Source: JAKEGK01 sp050116575
GTDB taxonomy: Bacteria > Pseudomonadota > Gammaproteobacteria > SZUA-152
Direction: 5' to 3'
Length of the DNA: 64,000 nucleotides
NCBI GenBank assembly: GCA_050116575.1
Contig: JASFOJ010000005.1
Location: forward strand, 1-64,000
Every line of letters begins with the position of its first letter. The first letter of the stretch is position 1. This document shows, in pieces, positions 9,512-17,039 of the stretch. The position numbers were made by a program, and so were the translations under genes. A model generated the notes under the pieces. That model worked only from the letters and a program-made list of their open reading frames with translations, did not search any database and was not told the origin of the DNA.

Positions 9512-9839
9512 GTTTATCCGCTATTGAAAATCCCGGCCAGTATTTGTTCGGCTGGGTGAATTAAAAAAAAGGTTCTTTACTCTAACTATAGTTAGCGGCC
9601 AAAGGCTTTTCACACTGTCATTGAAAATAACGATTTTTTTCATTTTCGAAGCATGACGGGACGTAATATGGTCAACCTGGGGTCATTGGTTTACCGGCCC
9701 AGCTGCCGGTACGCGGGTAATAAAATAACATATAAAACAAGAAATTAACTATTTTGTTTAACCTTTATCGCGTTGCCTCGGCAGTAGTCGCAGTTTGATC
9801 GTCTGGTTAGACTCTCCGTCGCTGGAAAAATTTACAAGT
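9512..9839. other. Intergenic region upstream of the fad operon, 328 bp
   Basis: The space separates two minus-strand genes and must carry the promoter of the fad operon. It is AT-rich near the operon and contains a perfect 14-bp palindrome (9582-9595), described separately. An A8 tract follows the hydrolase start region at about 9563-9570. No open frame with gene character is present. Confidence 0.6.
9582..9595. promoter_or_regulatory. Perfect palindrome upstream of the fad operon, possible operator
   Basis: CTAACTATAGTTAG reads identically on both strands. It lies about 70-85 bases upstream of the first gene of the beta-oxidation operon, where a promoter is expected; TATAGT or TAGAGT within or beside it could serve as a -10 element. 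Fatty-acid regulons are often controlled by TetR-family (PsrA, FadR) or GntR-family repressors binding short palindromes, but this sequence is not a match I recognise to any of their consensus sites. Confidence 0.35.
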
Positions 9840-10583
9840 TCAGGGCCGGGAAGCCCTTATTGATTCTTCAACGTCCACGATAGTGGCGTAATCCATATGA
9901 CCACGGAATCTAACGGTGCGGATCTGGAATTGATCATTGTGTGGAGAAATGATTTTCAGGGTGCAATCACTGCATGTATACAGGCATGACTCAAACACGC
10001 GCCGGTTTTTGCAATAATACTGGGTCTTACTGCCGGGACGCTGGCGCAAACGTTTAAAATCGTTAATGCTCATCCCGGCTACCGCCTGGTTATAAAATAA
10101 CGCGTTGACGATGTTATAAGGCTTATCTCGGAAAGCGAACACCGTGTCCTGCGGTGTGCGGGTCAGGGTTTTCACTACCACGGGATTATTGCCTTTTCCC
10201 TGCAGAAAATGTGTTTGTTGCTTCGTTATAAAAACAGACGCACATTGTGTGCAATTTTTACGACACTGATTAACGATTTTCTTGTCACACCAGTAGACGG
10301 CGTTGTTGCGTTTCGGTCCATAGGGATAAGTATGGGTCGCTGCTTTGACTTCTGTAAGGTTCATGCCCGTGACCACATCGCCTGCTACGATTTCATTATA
10401 AAAGCGGGTTTTCAGTGCCGGTTTTTCCCGGCTGACAGGCTGCTTGTCCGGATAGCTGCGTTTGAGGTACTGATCTTTTTTCAGTTTTTCCTCATAAACC
10501 GGATCCGTGGTGGTGCAACCGGTCAACAGTATTACCAGCATCAATGCGATCGTAATCAGCGTTCCCTGTTGAGAGCTCGTCAC
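9840..10583 (-). CDS. Lipoprotein with two tandem four-cysteine modules, function unknown
   Basis: The 247-residue product starts with a lipoprotein signal: a hydrophobic stretch ending LTGC, so Cys23 would be lipidated. The mature part contains an internal duplication. Module 1 (about 61-119) opens FYNEIVAG and has Cys99, 107, 111 and 114. Module 2 (about 163-212) opens FYNQAVAG and has Cys191, 200, 204 and 207. Both end C-x3-C-x2-C followed by a hydrophobic strand. The eight cysteines could form disulfides in the periplasm or bind a metal. I do not recognise the family. It stands alone, with its own intergenic spaces on both sides. Confidence 0.75.
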   Translation of the reverse strand: MTSSQQGTLITIALMLVILLTGCTTTDPVYEEKLKKDQYLKRSYPDKQPVSREKPALKTRFYNEIVAGDVVTGMNLTEVKAATHTYPYGPKRNNAVYWCDKKIVNQCRKNCTQCASVFITKQQTHFLQGKGNNPVVVKTLTRTPQDTVFAFRDKPYNIVNALFYNQAVAGMSINDFKRLRQRPGSKTQYYCKNRRVFESCLYTCSDCTLKIISPHNDQFQIRTVRFRGHMDYATIVDVEESIRASRP

Positions 10584-10836
10584 AATAATTAATAGCCTGA
10601 ATAGAGTTAGAATCCTTTTGTTATCGGCGTTATGATAAATACCGTTTTGTTAATCCCGTCACAAAAAACCAAACTGGTTGATTGTGTGTCACTGCCGCTA
10701 ACCAGGAAAACAGTAGCGCCGCTAACAGTAACCACAAGAATAGCAACCATATAAAGCAACAATAATACAAACAATAACAATACAAAGTAAAAAAACAACA
10801 AGATAAACTAACAACAACAAAAGGTGTTTCGTCATA

Positions 10837-11232
10837 ATGTTAGCTGAAACTGTGATTGCCGCAATGGTGACTTACGTGGTGATGGTGGCGGCGGTGTACT
10901 GGCACCGTTTGCGGCGGTTCCACGTTACGGTCATGGTAACCATCATGCTGTTTGATCTGGCGATGCCGTTTTATCTTTACGCCAACCGGGATTGGAAAAC
11001 CCGCCTTATCGATGATGGCGACATATTGTCTTTTCTGGTATGGACCCATTTCGGGCTGCTGATTGCGTTGTTTGTGCTGTATTTTATTCAGGCATTGGCA
11101 GGGCGAAAGTTACTAGGTGGCGACCAAAGTGCCCGGGCGGAGCATAAGAACGTGGCCAAGGGGATATTGCTGGTACGGGCGCTGGTGATCATCAGCGGCG
11201 CTTTGCTGGTGCAGCCGGTATCGGGCAACTAG
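10837..11232 (+). CDS. Small integral membrane protein, unknown
   Basis: The 131-residue product has four likely transmembrane helices (about 1-21, 27-47, 63-88 and 108-126). Histidines cluster at or near the membrane faces (WHRLRRFH, VWTHFG, AEHKN), reminiscent of small quinone- or heme-related membrane proteins such as DUF420, but I cannot assign a family. An AAGGTG ribosome-binding stretch lies about ten bases upstream of the ATG. The leader is strongly A/C-rich and unstructured. The gene ends in a bidirectional terminator shared with the convergent phosphoribulokinase gene. Confidence 0.7.
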   Translation: MLAETVIAAMVTYVVMVAAVYWHRLRRFHVTVMVTIMLFDLAMPFYLYANRDWKTRLIDDGDILSFLVWTHFGLLIALFVLYFIQALAGRKLLGGDQSARAEHKNVAKGILLVRALVIISGALLVQPVSGN

Positions 11233-11255
11233 CGTGATCAAATAATCAGTGCAGT

Positions 11256-11287
11256 AAAAAAAGAACGGGCCGGAGCCCGTTCTTTTT
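11256..11287. terminator. Bidirectional intrinsic terminator
   Basis: A-tract, GAACGGGC stem, CGGA loop, GCCCGTTC stem and T-tract form a symmetrical hairpin that works in either direction. It separates the plus-strand membrane protein gene from the convergent minus-strand phosphoribulokinase gene. Confidence 0.9.
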
Positions 11288-11326
11288 AGTGTTGTGCGCA
11301 AGGAGCACTGACCGGGTAATGGCGGG

Positions 11327-12211
11327 TCAGGCTTTCTGTTTCTTTTCGATCATGTCGTGAATCAACGGCGTGAGGATAATTTCCATGGCAAATCCCATTT
11401 TGCCACCCGGCACCACGATGGTGTTAGGCCGTGACATGAATGAGTTGTGGATCATGTTGAGCAGGTACGGGAAATCCACCCCCGATTGTTTGGGGTCACG
11501 GAAACGAATCACCACAAAGCTTTCGTCAGGTGTTGGAATATCGCGTGCAATAAACGGGTTGGACGTATCAACGGTGGGTACGCGTTGGAAGTTAATGTGC
11601 GTACGTGAAAACTGCGGCGTAATGAAATTCACATAATCGGCCATGCGGCGCATGATGGTATCCACGATGGCTTCCGCCGAGTATCCGCGTTGGGCGTTGT
11701 CCCGGTGAATTTTCTGGATCCATTCCAGGTTCACAATGGGTACTACACCAATCAGTAGGTCCACCAGTTCGGCTACGTTGACATCCTCTGTTTTGACGCC
11801 GCCGTGCAGGCCTTCATAAAACAACAGGTCGGTGTTTTCCGGAATGTCTTCCCAGGGCGTAAATTGTCCGGGACCCAGATTGAGACTTTTATAGGGTTCG
11901 GCTTCTTCCTCGCTGTGCAGATAATAGCGGCGTTTGCACATACCACTTTCCGAGTACTGAGCAAAGGTTTCCTGCAACTTGTCGAATACATTCGCTTCCG
12001 GACCAAAATGGCTGATGGTCTTGCCCTTTTCTGCATACTTAGCGATGGCTTCTTTCATGGCCTGGCGGTCGTAAGCGTGGTAACTGTCCCCCTCGATTAC
12101 TGCGGGGACAATTTTTTCGCGGCGGAAAATATGCTCGAAGGCATTTTTAACCGTGGTGGTTCCTGCCCCTGATGAACCGGTGACAGCAATAACTGGATGT
12201 TTTACAGACAT
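11327..12211 (-). CDS. Phosphoribulokinase (class I / PrkB family)
   Basis: The 294-residue protein has the P-loop GSSGAGTTT at residues 12-20, the YFGPEA-like SHFGPEAN segment, the FYEGLHGG motif of phosphoribulokinases, and the QFSRTHINFQRVPTVDTSNPF-type block shared by proteobacterial enzymes. The expected reaction is ATP-dependent phosphorylation of ribulose 5-phosphate to the RuBisCO substrate. E. coli-type PrkB paralogues share these motifs, so Calvin-cycle membership cannot be concluded without RuBisCO genes, and none are here. An AGGAGA site seven bases before the ATG supports the start. It is monocistronic. Confidence 0.88.
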   Translation of the reverse strand: MSVKHPVIAVTGSSGAGTTTVKNAFEHIFRREKIVPAVIEGDSYHAYDRQAMKEAIAKYAEKGKTISHFGPEANVFDKLQETFAQYSESGMCKRRYYLHSEEEAEPYKSLNLGPGQFTPWEDIPENTDLLFYEGLHGGVKTEDVNVAELVDLLIGVVPIVNLEWIQKIHRDNAQRGYSAEAIVDTIMRRMADYVNFITPQFSRTHINFQRVPTVDTSNPFIARDIPTPDESFVVIRFRDPKQSGVDFPYLLNMIHNSFMSRPNTIVVPGGKMGFAMEIILTPLIHDMIEKKQKA

Positions 12212-12588
12212 GAGAACGGTCTCCTAAATGTTGCTACACAATTTGAATTCTTTTCATTAATGTATTTTTAGTCAGTCCGCGCGCTGCGCTAAATCGGTAA
12301 CCACGTTGCCGGTACGCGGTCGATCGTATTTTGCGGTCGCGGTAATCGTAATTGATTAATTCTGCGTAATACGCCACTGGCGCCATGGGCCAGTTGATTT
12401 TATTGATTTTTTGCCGGGAACGATGTCTGTATCCCGCCCGGTTTCAGGTCGAACCGCGAATAATAACGGTTTCCGGGGTGGGATAAAAGCTGAAAAGGCG
12501 CCGCTGGGGCAAAACCAGCAGGGGAGTGCGGCGCCGAACACCAGGTGAAACCCGGCTCGGTGGTGATTAGTTATTGTAAAACAACAGG
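12212..12588. other. Intergenic region, 377 bp
   Basis: The space lies between smg (ending at 12589) and the phosphoribulokinase start, both minus strand. It holds the smg terminator (12493-12535). The remainder, about 12212-12480, should contain the phosphoribulokinase promoter and possibly a CbbR-type site, but I see no clear match to either. Confidence 0.5.
12493..12535 (-). terminator. Intrinsic terminator after smg
   Basis: On the minus strand GGCGCCGC and GCGGCGCC pair around a loop that itself contains a smaller GCTGG/CCAGC stem, followed by TTTT and a T-rich stretch. It lies about 50 bases beyond the smg stop codon. Confidence 0.7.
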
Positions 12589-13071
12589 TTAATGAAAATC
12601 TTTGGAAAGGTTTTCGAGCACCATGTTTTCCATCCATACATAGGCTTCGTCGGTGCCGGTCTGGTTGAACATGACCATCAATACCACCCATTTCAGCTGG
12701 CTAAGGTCGATCTCTTCGGTTTCCAGGGCCATGGCGCGGTCAATGATGTGTTCCCGGCTGGTGGCGTCGATGACGCCCATTTGCTCGAGAAAATGCAGGA
12801 AACCCTGGCACTCAACATTCAGTTTACGGGCCTCATCAGGGTGAAAGACGCGTACGGTATCACTGGCGCCGGATGTGGACACCAGGGCATCGTCGTCCTG
12901 CAGGCGAACCAGGCCTTCCAGCCATTCAAATGCCTTGGCGATATGATTTTTACCGAATCCTGCTTCGCGTAACAGCGCCTTGAGTTCTTCCGGGTCGGAT
13001 TGTCGTGCGCTGTCGTCATCGATGTAGTTTTCGAACAGATACATCAATACATCGAATACACTTTGTTTCAT
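12589..13071 (-). CDS. smg: Smg family protein (DUF494)
   Basis: The 160-residue protein begins MKQSVFDVLMYLFENYIDD, the characteristic start of the Smg/DUF494 family, and keeps the family's acidic, helix-rich character. Function is not firmly established; the gene classically neighbours dprA and def in Gammaproteobacteria, as here. It starts 15 bases after the dprA stop with AAGGA well placed, so the two are cotranscribed. A terminator hairpin follows. Confidence 0.92.
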   Translation of the reverse strand: MKQSVFDVLMYLFENYIDDDSARQSDPEELKALLREAGFGKNHIAKAFEWLEGLVRLQDDDALVSTSGASDTVRVFHPDEARKLNVECQGFLHFLEQMGVIDATSREHIIDRAMALETEEIDLSQLKWVVLMVMFNQTGTDEAYVWMENMVLENLSKDFH

Positions 13072-13086
13072 TGAAAATTCCTTTGC

Positions 13087-14307
13087 TCAGAGCCGTGAGT
13101 ACAGACCCCCTGATGACGTAATCAGCCCGCTCAACTCCAATTCTACCAGCATGGAGGAAATAGACTCCGGCGTCAATCGGGATCTTTGCACCAATGTGTC
13201 AACGGAAACCGGTTCGTATGCCATGCAGTCGAGCAGTTGCTGTTGACGGGCGTCGATGGTTTTGCGGGCAGTGGCGCGTAAATCTTTATTATGGTGAAGG
13301 TTTTCATTCGATGGCTGCAGTGCGGTGTGCCGATGACGAGCGATAACCGGCGCCAATTCCTGTAAAACATCATCGCCGGTTTCTACCAGTTTGGCGCCTT
13401 GCCGGATCAGGTGATGGCAGCCTTTTGCCAGAGGGTTGTGAATCGAACCGGGAATGGCGAACACTTCCCGTCCCTGTTCCATGGCTTGTTTAGCGGTAAT
13501 CAGTGAGCCGCTTTGCAACGCCGCTTCAACTACCAGGGTACCGGCGCTTAATCCGCTGATGATCCGGTTGCGGCGGGGGAAATTATGCGCCGCCGGCCGG
13601 GTGCCAACCGGGTACTCGGAAACCAGTGCGCCTTGCGCGGCAATTTGTTTGGCCAACGGCCGGTTTTTCGCCGGGTAAACGATATCCAGGCCAGTACCGG
13701 TGACGGCAACCGTGAGACCGCTGCCTTGCAGGGCGCCGCGATGACTCTCGGTATCGATGCCACCGGCCATGCCACTGTTGATAATCAGTCCGGCCCGGGA
13801 TAAATGGCGGGCAAATTCAAAGGCGGTCTCGCGCCCGGTATGACCGGGATTGCGGCTACCTACCATGGCCAGCTGGGGGTAATGGAGAATTTCCGGGTCG
13901 CCCTGGACGTAAAGTAGAACGGGTGGATCGCTAATCTCCCGAAGCTGCGCCGGATACCAGGAAGATAACAAGGGAATAATATAACAGTCATGCTGCCTGG
14001 CCCATTGCAGGTCGCGGTCAATGGCGGTTTGGTCAGGGTCCACCAGCGCGTGGCGGGTTTTCTCGGCAAGCGTGATGTGGGCGAACAGGGTTTTTTGTTG
14101 TGGTCCCAGTAGTTCAAGGGGGTCGATTTGCTGGTCCAGTAACGTCTGCAAACGGGCGGGTCCGAAACCGCTGGCGTGATGCAGCGTCAGCCATTGTGTT
14201 AACTGGTGTTCGTCCAGGTCGCGTTGGTCAATGATGGCGGCGGTGCTCTGGCTAGTCACGGTACTTGGGCTAGTCACTGTACATTGGTTACGGTGCAAAC
14301 CGGTCAA
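13087..14307 (-). CDS. dprA: DNA-processing protein DprA (Smf)
   Basis: The protein binds incoming single-stranded DNA and loads RecA during natural transformation. The Rossmann-like core is clear: AMVGSRNPGHTGRETA, SGMAGGIDTESHRGAL, GTGLDIVYPAKNRPL, PRRNRIISGLS and EGREVFAIPGS-like segments are all present. A C-terminal winged-helix (DprA_WH) covers roughly the last 60 residues. The start is uncertain. The longest frame begins with TTG at 14307; in-frame GTG codons at 14277 and 14259 lie in a short direct repeat and give a more usual N-terminus. No start has a good ribosome-binding site. It is followed by smg. Confidence 0.92.
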   Translation of the reverse strand: MTGLHRNQCTVTSPSTVTSQSTAAIIDQRDLDEHQLTQWLTLHHASGFGPARLQTLLDQQIDPLELLGPQQKTLFAHITLAEKTRHALVDPDQTAIDRDLQWARQHDCYIIPLLSSWYPAQLREISDPPVLLYVQGDPEILHYPQLAMVGSRNPGHTGRETAFEFARHLSRAGLIINSGMAGGIDTESHRGALQGSGLTVAVTGTGLDIVYPAKNRPLAKQIAAQGALVSEYPVGTRPAAHNFPRRNRIISGLSAGTLVVEAALQSGSLITAKQAMEQGREVFAIPGSIHNPLAKGCHHLIRQGAKLVETGDDVLQELAPVIARHRHTALQPSNENLHHNKDLRATARKTIDARQQQLLDCMAYEPVSVDTLVQRSRLTPESISSMLVELELSGLITSSGGLYSRL

Positions 14308-14506
14308 AAAATAAGACCGATAAATGACGCTTTTTCTGTTTTGATCAACAATCTTGTTACGGTTTAATCAGGCAGCATCATACCGGCTATGGCGTTTCAG
14401 GGAAACGGTCAGATTAGTCAGACTGCCCGTTAATGTTACAACAGTGATTGAGCAATATTACCACGTTATGGCAAGTGGGGCGGGTTCAGAGTATTGGTGG
14501 GTTGAG

Positions 14507-14566
14507 CACAAAGACACCAGGGCGCGAAAGCTATTGAAAATCTTTGCGGCCTGGCGCCTTTGTTTG
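14507..14566. repeat. Diverged inverted pair of the CGCAAAGACGC-type repeat
   Basis: The left arm (14507-14530) begins CACAAAGACACCAGGGCGCG, and the right arm (14542-14566) is its imperfect reverse complement, ending with CTTTG-rich sequence. The 11-base centre makes it a potential hairpin. It resembles the arms at 45828 and 57021, with several substitutions. It sits between the LysM gene and dprA, in a 300-bp spacer (14308-14608) where I see no coding sequence. Confidence 0.6.
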
Positions 14567-14608
14567 GATTTCGCTACTGGCGAATATTCTTTGGTAACGA
14601 TTTAAAAG

Positions 14609-15643
14609 TCAGGGGTTGCGCACGTAATCGTAAAGGCGCATATCCTTCTCCGATTCCATCACCATGGCGTAACTGAGCCGGTCAAAGGAGCGGATCACCA
14701 TGACGATGCCGGCTCGCACGTCGGGTAAGGTGATGGTTTCACCACCTTCGCCGGCGCGGGGATCTCGCACGGTGTCACCGGACTGAAACACGGCCAGTAC
14801 GTGACCGGTTTCGATGCCGTCGCTTTCACCGCGGTTAATGACGATGGTCTGGTATTGGCCGATGCGGGCAACGCCGTCGACTACGTCAATGATCTGACCG
14901 TCCACCGGGTTTTCCGGCGGGTGGGGGATAAAGGTCTGGTCGAAACCGTAATCGCGTTTTGGCAACAGGCGGTCACCAATAATCACTTCGCGAGAGGAAT
15001 TGGTAATCACCAGCGTGGATGGGTCACCAAACTTGGTTACTTTAGCATCTGCCACCTGAATAGCCTCGTAGCCCAGTATATCGCCGGGTTTGGCGCCGGG
15101 ATTTCGATAAGGATCACCAATGCGGATAATCGTAAAATCCGTATCACCGCCGGCCACCAGGCCACGGACATAAATCACATCATCCTTGCCAGCGATCAGC
15201 CGGCCTTCCTCGCTGGCGACGATGTAGGCGGCGTTTTCGATTTCACGCTCCGATACCACTCGCGGATGTCCCAAAAACTGTTCAATGGAGTTTAGCGGGA
15301 TGGTGGAAATGGGCGTGTCCACCCGGGTGGCGCGCACTTTGGGAGACAGTTTTACGGTGGGTTGACCACGGTCCACCTTGAGCATGGGGCGGCCGCTTTC
15401 GTCATACACCAGTGACACCACATCACCGGGATAAATCAGGTGAGGGTTCTTAATCTGCGGATTGAAACTCCATACTTCGGGCCAGCGCCACGGTGTTTCC
15501 AGAAACCGCGCGGAGATATCCCACAGGGTATCCCCTTTGACGACAACATAACGTTCGGGGTGGTCTGGGCGTAGTGTAACTTCGTCCGCCATGGCGGAAC
15601 CCAACATCAGGCATCCCAGTAACCCCAGCAACAGTTTTTTCAT
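14609..15643 (-). CDS. LysM-domain protein, exported
   Basis: The product begins with a signal peptide (MKKLLLGLLGCLMLGSAMA) followed directly by a LysM domain at about residues 30-80 (YVVVKGDTLWDISARFLETP through NPHLIYPGD). LysM domains bind peptidoglycan in the periplasm. The rest, about 260 residues, is a beta-rich region I cannot name but which is typical of the LysM protein encoded next to dprA in many Gammaproteobacteria. The start is set at the second in-frame ATG pair (MKK); ATG codons 6 and 9 bases upstream are alternatives. It is divergent from def. Confidence 0.88.
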   Translation of the reverse strand: MKKLLLGLLGCLMLGSAMADEVTLRPDHPERYVVVKGDTLWDISARFLETPWRWPEVWSFNPQIKNPHLIYPGDVVSLVYDESGRPMLKVDRGQPTVKLSPKVRATRVDTPISTIPLNSIEQFLGHPRVVSEREIENAAYIVASEEGRLIAGKDDVIYVRGLVAGGDTDFTIIRIGDPYRNPGAKPGDILGYEAIQVADAKVTKFGDPSTLVITNSSREVIIGDRLLPKRDYGFDQTFIPHPPENPVDGQIIDVVDGVARIGQYQTIVINRGESDGIETGHVLAVFQSGDTVRDPRAGEGGETITLPDVRAGIVMVIRSFDRLSYAMVMESEKDMRLYDYVRNP

Positions 15644-15652
15644 GTACATCAT

Positions 15653-16277
15653 GCTTTCTCAGACCATTCCATATTCAAATAATTTCGAGTGTAGTCGAAT
15701 CCCGATAGTGGCACCAGTGATCCGTTGGATATTAATGACATAGTGACCATCGTTCATCCAGCGCATCCATTTTATTTTCCCGGTGAAACGGGTGGCGGGG
15801 AAGGTTCGCGTCCCTGCATTACATTCCTAGCGTAGTGTCTTAATGTAAGACGTTCTTTTGGACGAGATAAACTTTGAGGTTGGCCGTGAAAGATTCTATC
15901 TCGCCTATGGGTAGCCACTCAAGGCACTACACTGATAGACAAATTAGCGGTCCAGCATGACGTAACTTAAGTGATTACAATGTCAAATAGCGCAAAGTTT
16001 GTTTGAAATGAGATTTTGGGCTCCCATATACCTATAAAGTGGCCATTTTATGGCCAGTATCAGCGTCCCAAAGACATCGAATTCATCAATACCTGGGCTC
16101 ACCTGTTGCGGATACTCCGAGAGCGCGGCAAGCCGCCGGCAAATGCGGCAAGCGTTTCCTGCCGTGACGCGGTACAATAGCGCTGACAGGAATGGATATG
16201 GCATTGATAAATAACTAAAAATCGTAAGGTTTTTGTAATCTTGTGTTTCAGTAATTTTGATTGATGAAAGAGCTCAC
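15653..16277. other. Intergenic region between LysM gene and def, 625 bp
   Basis: This divergent spacer is unusually long for the locus. It holds a 99-bp segment bounded by inverted GTAGTGTCTT/AAGGCACTAC (15832-15930) and a GTCTTA-ATG-TAAGAC inverted repeat (15837-15851). About 16035-16180 on the plus strand can be read as an open frame without a start codon (KDIEFINTWAHLLRILR...), which may be a gene relic or chance. Promoters for both flanking genes must be here but are not evident. Confidence 0.5.
15832..15930. repeat. Possible small inverted-repeat-bounded element
   Basis: GTAGTGTCTT at 15832-15841 and AAGGCACTAC at 15921-15930 are inverted copies with one mismatch, enclosing about 80 bp without coding content. 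A second, internal inverted repeat (TTACATT at about 15809, AATGTAA at 15842) overlaps the left end. This may be a miniature transposon remnant, but no target-site duplication was identified. Confidence 0.3.
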
Positions 16278-16781
16278 ATGGCACTATTAAACATCCTGCA
16301 TTACCCTGATCCACGGCTGCGTAAAAAAGCCCTGCCCGTGGAGCACATTGATAAGGGCATTACCCGGCTGGTGGATGACATGCTCGAAACCATGTATGAA
16401 GCCCCCGGCATCGGCCTGGCGGCGACCCAGGCTAATATTCAGAAGCGCATTATTGTTATCGATATTTCCGAGGATAAATCCCAGCCCCTTTGCCTTATCA
16501 ATCCGCAAATCGTGGATAGCGACGGCGAAGAGGAAATGGAGGAAGGCTGTCTGTCGGTACCGGGTATTTATGAAAAAGTAAAACGCGCTGAGCACATCAA
16601 GGTGCGTGCCCTGGACAAACACGGCGAGGCTTTTGAAATGGAAGCCGACGGATTGCTGTCCGTGTGTATTCAGCACGAGATGGACCATCTCGAGGGTAAG
16701 TTGTTTGTTGATTACCTGTCGGACCTCAAACGTCAGCGTATCCGCAAAAAACTGGAAAAGCTGCGCCAGAAAACCCTGTAG
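16278..16781 (+). CDS. def: Peptide deformylase
   Basis: This metalloenzyme removes the formyl group from nascent proteins. All three motifs are present: GIGLAATQ (45-52), EEGCLSVPG with metal ligand Cys91, and QHEMDHLEG with ligands His133 and His137 and catalytic Glu134. The 167-residue length is normal. The start is ATG at 16278 (MALLNILHYPDPRL), matching the family; an upstream in-frame TTG would add seven atypical residues. It is followed by fmt after a 258-bp spacer, the usual order, although fmt appears to have its own promoter region. Confidence 0.97.
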   Translation: MALLNILHYPDPRLRKKALPVEHIDKGITRLVDDMLETMYEAPGIGLAATQANIQKRIIVIDISEDKSQPLCLINPQIVDSDGEEEMEEGCLSVPGIYEKVKRAEHIKVRALDKHGEAFEMEADGLLSVCIQHEMDHLEGKLFVDYLSDLKRQRIRKKLEKLRQKTL

Positions 16782-16962
16782 GGAGATTTGTTCGGTTTAC
16801 CACCGCTTTGCGCCTGCTTGATTGGCCAAAGACGGGAAGTCTCTGTACTTCCAATCACCAGGTATCACCAGGCCGAAGGTTTTGCGCTGTATACTCATGA
16901 TTCCGGTGAAGATCTTGCTGAGCCCTGTCACCGACGACCACTCACCTTGTTTACGATCAATT

Positions 16963-17017
16963 GTAAATAGTGACTATCGCGTATACTGCTGATACGTTAC
17001 GCTTTTTCACTATTTAC
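16963..17017. promoter_or_regulatory. 11-bp inverted repeat flanking the probable fmt promoter
   Basis: GTAAATAGTGA (16963-16973) and TCACTATTTAC (17007-17017) are perfect inverted copies separated by 33 bp. The spacer contains TATACT (16982-16987), a good -10 candidate, with TTGTAA about 15 bp before it. The arrangement could be a pair of operator half-sites or a leader hairpin ahead of fmt, whose ATG is 22 bases downstream. Confidence 0.4.
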
Positions 17018-17039
17018 TATTGGGGCTAGCCATCTACCC

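Noticed and set aside
10607..10801. 64-codon hydrophobic minus-strand frame
   Set aside because: The hydrophobicity comes from translating the A/C-rich leader on the opposite strand (GTT/TTG codons); no ribosome-binding site.
16035..16182. Plus-strand frame reading KDIEFINTWAHLLRILR without a start codon
   Set aside because: Too short and start-less to call; I could not tie it to a transposase or other family, so it is only mentioned as a possible relic.
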